This document shows, piece after piece, positions 1 through 6,427 of a stretch of DNA of 64,000 nt. The first letter of the stretch is position 1. Each line of letters starts with the position of its first letter. The notes below the pieces were generated by a model. That model was not told where the DNA came from. It saw only the letters and a program-made list of their open reading frames with translations, and searched no databases. Source of the stretch: Halomonas sp. M4R1S46 (lineage in GTDB: Bacteria; Pseudomonadota; Gammaproteobacteria; Pseudomonadales; Halomonadaceae); contig NZ_CP107008.1 of the NCBI RefSeq assembly GCF_025725685.1, positions 2,666,001 through 2,730,000 of the forward strand, given 5' to 3'. Made by a program: the position numbers and the translations under genes.

Positions 1-1
1 C

Positions 2-37
2 ATCGGCAACGCCAGCGAGCAAGCTCGCAAGCTGTAA
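2..37 (+). CDS. C-terminal tail of an upstream gene (partial), possibly purB
   Basis: Twelve codons are open from the window edge and read IGNASEQARKL followed by TAA at 35-37. The YxGxA/IGNA-like ending and the position directly upstream of a roxA-type cupin gene recall adenylosuccinate lyase (purB), which precedes the cupin gene in pseudomonads. Only eleven residues are visible, so the assignment is a neighbourhood guess. The stop codon runs directly into the 7-bp tandem repeat. Confidence 0.4.
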   Translation: MGNASEQARKL

Positions 38-84
38 GCGCCGAGCGCCGAGCGCCGAGCGCCGAGCGCCGAGCGCCGAGCGCC
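37..84. repeat. 7-bp tandem repeat (AGCGCCG, about 6.9 copies)
   Basis: The heptamer AGCGCCG is repeated head to tail almost seven times with no mismatch, beginning at the last base of the upstream stop codon. Perfect short units of this kind usually arise by replication slippage and may vary in copy number between strains. No coding role is visible. Confidence 0.9.
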
Positions 85-96
85 AGAAGGGTAAGC

Positions 97-276
97 GGCG
101 CCGGGGACAGGCCTGAAGAGGGTCCGATTCCAGGGGTGAGGAGCACTGCTCCGAACGGGCTGGCCATGGATGGCCAGCACCGGCCCTGCAAGCGGAGCGG
201 GAGGCGAGAGCGCCGCAGGGAATCGGTAGCGTACAGGGAGGTATTTACAGCGCCCTCGCACAGGCCTGTCGCCGGG
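97..276 (+). repeat. Structured interspersed repeat, copy 1
   Basis: A 180-bp element that recurs at 29024-29215 and, inverted and diverged, at 33580-33799. Its ends pair: CCGGGGACAGGCCTG at 101-115 and CAGGCCTGTCGCCGG at 261-275, with one mismatch. Inside are a 5-bp hairpin (140-152, GGAGC/GCTCC), an 8-bp hairpin (159-178, GCTGGCCA/TGGCCAGC) and a longer stem closed by CCCTGC at 184-189 and GCAGGG at 215-220. The copies share the internal blocks and the same stem layout. It fills most of the gap between the upstream gene and roxA. Function is unknown; it could be a REP/BIME-like DNA element, a non-autonomous mobile element or a structured RNA. Confidence 0.85.
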
Positions 277-342
277 ATAGCCGCGGCTCGAAGCCACGAC
301 TCCAAGCCACCAAGGCTTCTGCTTCAATACGAGGTGGTCCCC

Positions 343-1518
343 ATGCCCTCCGATACCCCGCTACAATTGCTCGGCGGCCTAACCGCCACCGACTTCCTGC
401 GCGAGCACTGGCAGCGCAAGCCGCTGCTGATCCGCGGCGCCTTCCCCGACTTCGAGAGTCCCCTCGAGCCCGACGAGCTGGCGGGCCTGGCCTGCGAGGA
501 GAACATCGAGGCCCGCCTGGTCGAGGAGCACGCCCCCGCGGGTTCCTGGCAGGTCAGCCACGGCCCCTTCGATGAGGCCACCTTCGCCCGGCTCCCGGAG
601 CGCGACTGGACCCTGCTGGTGCAGGCGGTGGACCACTACGTGCCCGAGGTGGCCGCGCTGCTCGAGCACTTCACCTTCCTGCCCCGCTGGCGGCTCGACG
701 ACATCATGGTCAGCTATGCACCGCCCGGCGGCAGCGTCGGCCCCCACGTGGACCAGTACGACGTCTTCCTGCTCCAGGCCAGCGGCCGGCGACGCTGGCA
801 GCTCGGCGGCCAGGTGCCCGACGACGCCGCGATCCTCGACGGCCTCGACCTGCGCATCCTCGAGCGCTTCGAGGTCGAGGCAGGCCAGGACTGGATCCTC
901 GAGCCCGGCGACATGCTCTACCTGCCCCCGGCCTGGGCCCACCACGGTGTCAGCCAGTCCGCGGACTGCATGACCGTTTCGGTGGGCTTCCGCGCCCCCT
1001 CGGCCGACGAGGCCATCACCTCCTATGCCGACTACATCGGCGAACAGCTACCGGCCTCGCGGCGCTACGCCGACGCCGGCATGGCGCCGCCCGCCGACCC
1101 GGCCGAGCTCGACGACGCGGCGCTGGCGCGCATGCGCGCGCTGATCCTCGAGACCCTCGACGACCCGGATCAGCTGGCCCAGTGGTTCGGGCGGGTGATG
1201 ACCCAGCCCAAGTACGTCGACCAGCTGGTGCCGACCGAGACCCCCACCGACCCCGACGCCCTTGTCGCCGCACTACGGGCAGGCGAGCCGCTGGAGCGCA
1301 GCCCCGGCTCGCGCTTCGCCTGGCGCGCCCTGGGCGGCGACCGGGCGACGCTGTTCGCCGATGGCGACGGCCTGGCCTGCTCGGTCGGCCTGGCCCGGGC
1401 CCTGGCCGACGCCGGGCCCGTCGACGCCGGCCTGCTGGCCCATGAAGAGGCCCCCCAGGTGCTCGCCCACCTGCTCGACGCCGGCAGCCTGGCCTGGCCC
1501 TGGGACGAGGAGGAATGA
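343..1518 (+). CDS. roxA: RoxA/YcfD-type ribosomal protein uL16 arginine hydroxylase (JmjC cupin)
   Basis: A 391-residue Fe(II)/2-oxoglutarate oxygenase. E. coli YcfD (373 residues) hydroxylates an arginine of ribosomal protein L16 in the cytoplasm. The cupin/JmjC core is in the N-terminal half: the iron-binding HxD lies in GPHVDQYD (around residues 128-132) and the distal histidine in WAHHGVS (around 200-203). The remainder matches the dimerisation and winged-helix region of the family. The start at 343 is preceded by GAGGTGG; the open frame extends upstream through the structured repeat, but that part looks non-coding. Four bases separate its stop from the GNAT gene, suggesting co-transcription. 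The family call is firm; the exact ribosomal substrate is by homology. Confidence 0.92.
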   Translation: MPSDTPLQLLGGLTATDFLREHWQRKPLLIRGAFPDFESPLEPDELAGLACEENIEARLVEEHAPAGSWQVSHGPFDEATFARLPERDWTLLVQAVDHYVPEVAALLEHFTFLPRWRLDDIMVSYAPPGGSVGPHVDQYDVFLLQASGRRRWQLGGQVPDDAAILDGLDLRILERFEVEAGQDWILEPGDMLYLPPAWAHHGVSQSADCMTVSVGFRAPSADEAITSYADYIGEQLPASRRYADAGMAPPADPAELDDAALARMRALILETLDDPDQLAQWFGRVMTQPKYVDQLVPTETPTDPDALVAALRAGEPLERSPGSRFAWRALGGDRATLFADGDGLACSVGLARALADAGPVDAGLLAHEEAPQVLAHLLDAGSLAWPWDEEE

Positions 1519-1522
1519 GCCC

Positions 1523-1954
1523 ATGAGCACCGCCATACGCATCGAGGTCGGTGACTGGAAGACCCTGGGCGAAGCCGCCTCCGAGATCCGCCGCCGGGTC
1601 TTTATCGAGGAGCAACGGGTCCCCCGGGACGAGGAGTGGGATGGCCGCGACCCGGGCTGCGTGCACTTCCTGGCCTGGCACGACGGCGTCGCCGTGGGCA
1701 CCGCCCGGCTGCTGCCCGATGGCCATATCGGCCGGGTCGCCGTGCTGGAAGCGGCCCGCGGCCTGGGCATCGGCGTGGCCCTGATGGAGGCGGCCATCGA
1801 GGCCGCCCGCCGCCGGGGCTTCGAGCGAGTGGAGCTCGCCGCCCAGACCCATGCCCTCGCCTTCTACGAGCGGCTGGGCTTTCGGGCCGAGGGCGAGGTC
1901 TTTCTCGATGCCGGCATCCCGCATCGCAACATGGTCCGTCGGCTGAGCGACTGA
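1523..1954 (+). CDS. GNAT-family N-acetyltransferase
   Basis: A 143-residue protein covering one GNAT fold. The acetyl-CoA binding loop (motif A) is seen as RVAVLEAARGLGIG around residues 72-85, of the usual R/Q-x-x-G-x-G/A kind. An N-terminal REEVFIxEQ-like segment (RRRVFIEEQRVP, residues 23-34) and the ending FYERLGFRAEGEVFLDAGIP resemble the ElaA/YjdJ-like group that often flanks other genes. The start is preceded by GGAGGAATG and lies four bases after the roxA stop, so the pair is probably one transcript. The substrate cannot be told from sequence. Confidence 0.88.
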   Translation: MSTAIRIEVGDWKTLGEAASEIRRRVFIEEQRVPRDEEWDGRDPGCVHFLAWHDGVAVGTARLLPDGHIGRVAVLEAARGLGIGVALMEAAIEAARRRGFERVELAAQTHALAFYERLGFRAEGEVFLDAGIPHRNMVRRLSD

Positions 1955-2337
1955 GACCTCCCACCATCCCGCCCGGGGAAACCCGACTACAAGAAAAGCC
2001 CATTTCCGGACCTTCCTGTAGTCGGGCTACAACGCTGCCTGCCCCCAAGGATCAATTGTTCACGCCCGCCATGCCGGGCCATAGTGGATCCCAAGACGCG
2101 TGAGGGAGCCGCCTGGCCAGGGCAGGTCGCCTGTAGTCACGGCCCCACTCCCCCACTCGCCCGGGTTCGACCAAGGCCCTAGAGACAGGCCCTGGGAACT
2201 CTACGAACCTAACAGGACTTCGCAGGTGCAGCATAAGGCCATGCCGAATGGTGCAGCAGGCGATTCCAGCGGTGACGACGCCGCCCCCCGGTGACGCCGT
2301 CGAGACGAGACACCCCAGCGATCGAGAGGATGGCCCC
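1955..2337. other. Intergenic region upstream of aceA
   Basis: A 383-bp gap with no convincing gene; the short open frames here have poor composition. It holds an imperfect 14-bp inverted repeat near its start (1982-2026, listed separately). I could not identify a confident promoter for aceA. A ribosome-binding site, GAGAGGA at 2325-2331, precedes the aceA start. Confidence 0.7.
1982..2026. repeat. Imperfect 14-bp inverted repeat downstream of the GNAT gene
   Basis: CCCGACTACAAGAA at 1982-1995 pairs with TTCCTGTAGTCGGG at 2013-2026, with one mismatch and a 17-nt loop. The right arm overlaps a second small palindrome, TGTAGTCGGGCTACA (2017-2031), so two folds compete. There is no T-run, so it is more likely a REP-like element or 3-prime stabilising hairpin than a classical terminator. 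Confidence 0.6.
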
Positions 2338-3936
2338 ATGGCAGCATTCAAAGACGAACTCCAGGCACTGACCCAGCTGCGCGAGGCCCAGCGCGGAAAG
2401 TGGGACAACATCAACCCCGAGCATGCGGCCCGCCTGCGGCTGCAGAACCGCTTCCAGACCGGCCTGGACATCGCTCGCTACACCGCCAGGATCATGCGCG
2501 ACGACATGGCCGCCTACGACGCCGACAGCGCCCAGTACACCCAGTCGCTGGGCTGCTGGCACGGCTTCATCGGTCAGCAGAAGCTGATCTCCATCAAGAA
2601 GCACTTCGGCACCACCAAGCGCCGCTACCTCTACCTCTCCGGCTGGATGGTCGCCGCCCTGCGCTCCGAGTTCGGCCCGCTGCCCGACCAGTCGATGCAC
2701 GAGAAGACCAGCGTGCCGTCGCTGATCGAGGAGCTCTACACCTTCCTGCGCCAGGCCGACACCTGGGAGCTGAACCACCTGTTCCGCGACCTGGAAGCGG
2801 CCAGGAACGCCGGTGACCAGGCCCAGGCCGACGAGCTGATCGCCAGGATCGACAACTTCGAGACCCATGTGGTGCCGATCATCGCCGACATCGACGCCGG
2901 CTTCGGCAACGCGGAGGCCACCTACCTGCTGGCCAAGAAGATGATCGAGGCCGGGGCCTGCTGCATCCAGCTCGAGAACCAGGTCTCCGACGAGAAGCAG
3001 TGCGGTCACCAGGCCGGCAAGGTCACCGTGCCCCACGAGGACTTCATCGCCAAGATCAATGCCGTGCGCTACGCCTTCCTGGAGCTCGGCGTGGAGGATG
3101 GCGTGATCGTCGCCCGCACCGACTCGCTGGGGGCCGGCCTGACCCAGAAGATCGCCGTGACCAAGGAGCCCGGCGACCTGGGCGACCAGTACAACGGCTA
3201 CCTGGACGGCGACGAGATCACCTCGGCCTCGGACATCGACAACGGCGACGTGGTCATCAAGCAGAACGGCAAGCTGGTCAAGGTCAAGCGCCTGGCCTCC
3301 GGGCTCTACCAGTTCAAGCCGGGCACCGGCGAGGACCGGGTGGTGCTGGACTGCATCACCAGCCTGCAGAACGGCGCCGACCTGCTGTGGATCGAGACCG
3401 AGAAGCCCCACGTCGGCCAGATCGCCGGCATGGTCAACCGCATCCGCGAGGTCTGCCCGGACGCCAAGCTCGTCTACAACAACTCGCCGTCCTTCAACTG
3501 GACCCTGAACTTCCGCCAGCAGGTCTTCGACGCCTGGGAGCAGGAGGGCCGCGACCTCAGCGCCTACGACCGCGCCGACCTGATGAACGCCGAGTACGAC
3601 GATACCGAGCTGGCGGCGCTGGCCGACGAGTGGACCCGCAACTTCCAGCGCGACGGCGCCCGCGAGGCCGGCATCTTCCACCACCTCATCACCCTGCCGA
3701 CCTACCACACCGCGGCCCTGTCCACCGACAACCTGGCCAAGGGCTACTTCGGCGAGGAAGGCATGCTGGCCTACGTGGCGGGCGTCCAGCGCCGCGAGAT
3801 CCGCGAGGGCATCGCCACCGTCAAGCACCAGGACATGGCCGGCTCCAACATCGGTGACGACCACAAGGAGTTCTTCCACGGCGAGGCGGCGCTCAAGGCC
3901 GGCGGCAAGGACAATACCATGAACCAGTTCGGCTGA
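2338..3936 (+). CDS. aceA: Isocitrate lyase (large, Pseudomonas-type)
   Basis: A 532-residue cytoplasmic enzyme that splits isocitrate into glyoxylate and succinate, the first step of the glyoxylate shunt. The catalytic loop reads KQCGH with the cysteine at residue 222, matching the KKCGH/KQCGH signature. The length matches the 531-residue P. aeruginosa enzyme rather than the 434-residue E. coli form; the extra middle segment (around residues 280-360, including IDNGDVVIKQNGKLV) is the insertion of that class. I chose the ATG at 2338 because GAGAGGA precedes it and MAAFKDELQAL is the normal N-terminus. A strong terminator follows at 3969. It is monocistronic here, with no malate synthase nearby. 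Confidence 0.97.
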   Translation: MAAFKDELQALTQLREAQRGKWDNINPEHAARLRLQNRFQTGLDIARYTARIMRDDMAAYDADSAQYTQSLGCWHGFIGQQKLISIKKHFGTTKRRYLYLSGWMVAALRSEFGPLPDQSMHEKTSVPSLIEELYTFLRQADTWELNHLFRDLEAARNAGDQAQADELIARIDNFETHVVPIIADIDAGFGNAEATYLLAKKMIEAGACCIQLENQVSDEKQCGHQAGKVTVPHEDFIAKINAVRYAFLELGVEDGVIVARTDSLGAGLTQKIAVTKEPGDLGDQYNGYLDGDEITSASDIDNGDVVIKQNGKLVKVKRLASGLYQFKPGTGEDRVVLDCITSLQNGADLLWIETEKPHVGQIAGMVNRIREVCPDAKLVYNNSPSFNWTLNFRQQVFDAWEQEGRDLSAYDRADLMNAEYDDTELAALADEWTRNFQRDGAREAGIFHHLITLPTYHTAALSTDNLAKGYFGEEGMLAYVAGVQRREIREGIATVKHQDMAGSNIGDDHKEFFHGEAALKAGGKDNTMNQFG

Positions 3937-3968
3937 TCGGCGTCGAAGACGACGAGACTGGAACCCTT

Positions 3969-3992
3969 GGGGAGGCCCGGCCTCCCCTTTTT
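3969..3992 (+). terminator. Rho-independent terminator of aceA
   Basis: GGGGAGGCC pairs with GGCCTCCCC around a very short loop and is followed by TTTTT, a classical intrinsic terminator about 30 bp after the aceA stop. Confidence 0.9.
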
Positions 3993-4118
3993 CGTTCCGG
4001 GACGCGATGGGTAACGAGGTGACCGGTTGGCCAATCCCGCTCACCTCGCTAGACTCGTGGCACCACCGGAAGGGCGCCCCACTCAGAGGGCGCGCCCGTG
4101 ACGCCAAGGAGCTCCTGC

Positions 4119-4586
4119 ATGAAACGTCTTCTTCCCGCCCTGGTCCTGGGCACCCTGACCCTGGCCGGCTGTGCCAACACGGCGCCCTACGGGGGCAACG
4201 TCTACACCGGCAACCAGGCCAAGGCCGCCCAGAGCGTGACCTTCGGCACCATCACCGCCCTGCGCCGGGTGCAGATCCAGGCCGACAGCCGAGCCGGGGG
4301 CCTGCTCGGCGGCGGCGGTGGCGCGGTCATCGGTGGCCTGCTCGGCAACCAGGTCGGCGGCGGCTCGGGGCGCCAGCTCGCCACCGTGGCGGGCGCGCTG
4401 GGCGGCGCCGTGGCCGGCAGCAAGATCGAGGAATCCACCAACCGCATCCCCGCCTGGGAGATCGAGGTCCGCCAGGACAACGGCCAGAGCGTGGTCGTGG
4501 TACAGAAGGCCGACCAGGCCTTCCAGGTCGGCCAGCGGGTACGGCTGGTCGGCAGCGGCTCCAGCGTGAGCGTGGTGCCCTACTGA
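4119..4586 (+). CDS. SlyB/Pcp-like outer-membrane lipoprotein (glycine-zipper)
   Basis: A 155-residue lipoprotein. The signal peptide MKRLLPALVLGTLTLAGC ends in a lipobox (LAGC), placing the acylated cysteine at residue 18. The middle is a glycine zipper (GGLLGGGGGAVIGGLLGNQVGG and GALGGAVAGS, around residues 55-100), which can form a membrane hairpin. The C-terminus is a small beta domain ending VVPY, as in SlyB/Pcp proteins. The start at 4119 follows AAGGAG at 4107-4112. SlyB proteins stabilise the outer membrane and are often PhoPQ-regulated in enterobacteria; that regulation is not shown here. It stands alone between two terminators. Confidence 0.9.
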   Translation: MKRLLPALVLGTLTLAGCANTAPYGGNVYTGNQAKAAQSVTFGTITALRRVQIQADSRAGGLLGGGGGAVIGGLLGNQVGGGSGRQLATVAGALGGAVAGSKIEESTNRIPAWEIEVRQDNGQSVVVVQKADQAFQVGQRVRLVGSGSSVSVVPY

Positions 4587-4636
4587 CCGGGTCGCGCCGA
4601 CCGGGTCGCGCACTGCCCGGATGGCATGACGACAAG

Positions 4637-4666
4637 GGCCCGCGGATCACTCCGCGGGCCTTTGTC
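4637..4666. terminator. Terminator-like hairpin between the SlyB-like gene and the convergent small gene
   Basis: GGCCCGCGGA pairs with TCCGCGGGCC around a four-base loop, followed by TTTG on the plus strand and preceded by ACAA. It lies between two convergent genes and could serve both. Confidence 0.75.
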
Positions 4667-4725
4667 ATTGTCGAGCGATCACCGGGACGCCGGCCGCCGG
4701 GGCGCCGGCCGCCGGGAGGCCGACC

Positions 4726-5007
4726 TCAGTGCAGGTCGACCTTGTTCATCGCCCAGCCGCCCAGCTTGACGACGACCCAAGTGATCAGGCCGATGAGGAT
4801 CAGGGTCAGCAGCATGTCCACCGGACGCACGATGGCAGTGGCCCCCAGCACGGCGATGGCCGGGCTCCACACCCAGCGGTCATCCTCGCTACGCAGCACC
4901 GCGGGCAGCAGTTTGCCCAACAGCGCGCTGACGGAGGCCTCCCAGCGGGACAGGCACAGGAAGAGGATCACGGCGAAGGCGATCAGCCAGATCAGGGTCA
5001 CGGTCAT
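4726..5007 (-). CDS. Small two-helix membrane protein, unknown function
   Basis: A 93-residue protein with an N-terminal membrane helix (TLIWLIAFAVILFLCL) and a second hydrophobic stretch near the C-terminus (LLTLILIGLITWVVVKLG). A short polar segment with WEASVSALLGKLLPAVLRSEDDRW lies between. I do not recognise the family. The start at 5007 is preceded by GGAG seven bases upstream; longer in-frame starts lack a ribosome-binding site. It is convergent with the SlyB-like gene and divergent from slyD. Confidence 0.7.
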   Translation of the reverse strand: MTVTLIWLIAFAVILFLCLSRWEASVSALLGKLLPAVLRSEDDRWVWSPAIAVLGATAIVRPVDMLLTLILIGLITWVVVKLGGWAMNKVDLH

Positions 5008-5215
5008 GGCGGTCTCCAGCAGGAACATCGATGGCAGGTGGGAAAGTCGAATCCTGCAAGGGTATCCCTGCCGGCAGGGCCACGCAACCACGCCGCGAGT
5101 CGTGAATATCGCTCAGGATACACATTCTCAACCTGAAAAATGTCCCTCGCCCCTGACAGCTCCCCGGATGCCACGTTACCATGTTCTCTTACATGCACTC
5201 ACCAAAGGTTCATCA

Positions 5216-5698
5216 ATGCAGATTGCGCAGAATTCCGTTGTCGCCTTCCACTACACCCTGACCAACGACGCAGGTGAAGTGCTGGACAGCTCGGAAGGCC
5301 GCGAGCCGCTGACCTATCTCCACGGCGCCGGCAACATCATTCCGGGTCTCGAGAAGGAAATGGAAGGTCGTGCGGCAGGCGACAAGCTCCAGGCCAAGGT
5401 CGCACCGGAGGAAGGCTACGGTGAAGTCCAGCCGCAACTGGTGCAGGAAGTTCCGCGCGATGCCTTCCAGGGCGTCGAGAACGTGGAGCCGGGCATGCAG
5501 TTCCAGGCCCAGACCCAGGGCGGCCCGCTGATGGTCACCGTGACCCAGGTCGAGGGCGACACCGTCACCGTCGACGGCAACCATCCGCTGGCCGGCCAGA
5601 CCCTGAACTTCGACGTCGAGATCGCCGAGGTTCGCGAGGCCAGCCAGGAAGAGATCGAGCACGGTCACGTCCATGGCGAGGGCGATCACGAGCACTGA
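5216..5698 (+). CDS. slyD: FKBP-type peptidyl-prolyl isomerase, SlyD family
   Basis: A 160-residue cytoplasmic prolyl isomerase and chaperone. The FKBP domain begins VVAFHYTLTNDAGEVLDSS and has the chaperone-type insert-in-flap region (residues about 70-130, PEEGYGEVQPQLVQEVPRDAF). The C-terminus is short and histidine-rich (HGHVHGEGDHEH), a reduced form of the nickel-binding tail of SlyD. The start is preceded by AAAGG. Intrinsic terminator at 5746. The histidine tail suggests metal binding; a nickel role is inferred from the family. Confidence 0.93.
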   Translation: MQIAQNSVVAFHYTLTNDAGEVLDSSEGREPLTYLHGAGNIIPGLEKEMEGRAAGDKLQAKVAPEEGYGEVQPQLVQEVPRDAFQGVENVEPGMQFQAQTQGGPLMVTVTQVEGDTVTVDGNHPLAGQTLNFDVEIAEVREASQEEIEHGHVHGEGDHEH

Positions 5699-5745
5699 TC
5701 GCTCGTCATGGCAGAGCGCCGCGGCCCGGCCGCGCGCGTCGTCGC

Positions 5746-5777
5746 AAAGGGGGCAGCCGGTGGCTGCCCCCTTTTTT
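5746..5777. terminator. Strong bidirectional terminator
   Basis: AAAGGGGGCAGCC pairs with GGCTGCCCCCTTT around GGT, with six T residues on the plus side. It ends slyD and overlaps the 3-prime end of the convergent CDP-alcohol phosphotransferase gene. Confidence 0.92.
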
Positions 5778-6427
5778 CATGCCGAGCCTTGCCGGCCGAC
5801 GCCGGCCTTCCCCGGCAGGGCCTTGAGGGTGGCGTAGCCGCCCCACAGGCGCATCGCGGTGGTGACCAGACAGGCCGCCGCGAAGACACCGGCCAGCACC
5901 GGGAAATGGGCGGGCCACAGGCAGAAGGCCACCAGGGCGAGCACCGTCTCGGTGCCCTCGGTGAGACCATGCAGGTAGTAGAAGGCCTTCTGCGGGAAGT
6001 GCGGCCGGTCCAGCCCGTGCCGGGCGGCCATGATCGCGAAGGCCAGAAAGGAGGTGCCGGTGCCGATGAAGGCAAACAGCAGCACCGCCGCGGCCAGGGC
6101 ATTGGCGGCCGGGTCGGCCAGGGCGAAGCCCAGCACCACGGCGGCGTAGAAGACGAAGTCGAGGCCGATGTCCAGGAACCCCCCGGCATCACTGGCCCGC
6201 CGGGTGAGCCGTGCCAGGGTCCCGTCCAGGCCGTCGCCGAGCCGATTGATCAGGACCGTCACCAGCGCCCAGCCATAGGCCTCCCGGGCCAGCAGCGGCA
6301 ATGCCAGCATGCCGACCAGGAAGGCCACCAGGGTGACCTGGTCGGGCCGCACGCCGGCGGCGGCCAGCCAACGGGCCAGGCGCAACAGGGGTCTCTGGGT
6401 CAACGGCATGATCCAGCGATCGAGCAT
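5777..6427 (-). CDS. CDP-alcohol phosphatidyltransferase family membrane protein
   Basis: A 216-residue integral membrane enzyme. The signature DG-x2-AR-x8-G-x3-D-x3-D is complete: DGTLARLTRRASDAGGFLD continuing to IGLD, around residues 70-95. Several hydrophobic helices follow. Such enzymes transfer a phospho-alcohol from a CDP-alcohol during phospholipid synthesis; which alcohol is unclear. The N-terminus MLDRWIMPLTQRPLLRLARWLAAAGV is typical of the archaetidyl-/phosphatidyl-transferase-like group. Its start overlaps the stop of the upstream fusion gene by one base (TGATG), so the two are translationally coupled. That neighbour carries a VTT membrane domain, suggesting a shared job at the membrane, but the link is not known. 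Confidence 0.9.
   Translation of the reverse strand: MLDRWIMPLTQRPLLRLARWLAAAGVRPDQVTLVAFLVGMLALPLLAREAYGWALVTVLINRLGDGLDGTLARLTRRASDAGGFLDIGLDFVFYAAVVLGFALADPAANALAAAVLLFAFIGTGTSFLAFAIMAARHGLDRPHFPQKAFYYLHGLTEGTETVLALVAFCLWPAHFPVLAGVFAAACLVTTAMRLWGGYATLKALPGKAGVGRQGSA

Noticed and set aside
37..84. CRISPR-like array at the start of the window
   Set aside because: The units are seven bases with no spacers; it is a simple tandem repeat.
2209..4107. A 632-codon minus-strand frame across aceA
   Set aside because: It mirrors the isocitrate lyase codons, has no domain and would cover the aceA terminator.
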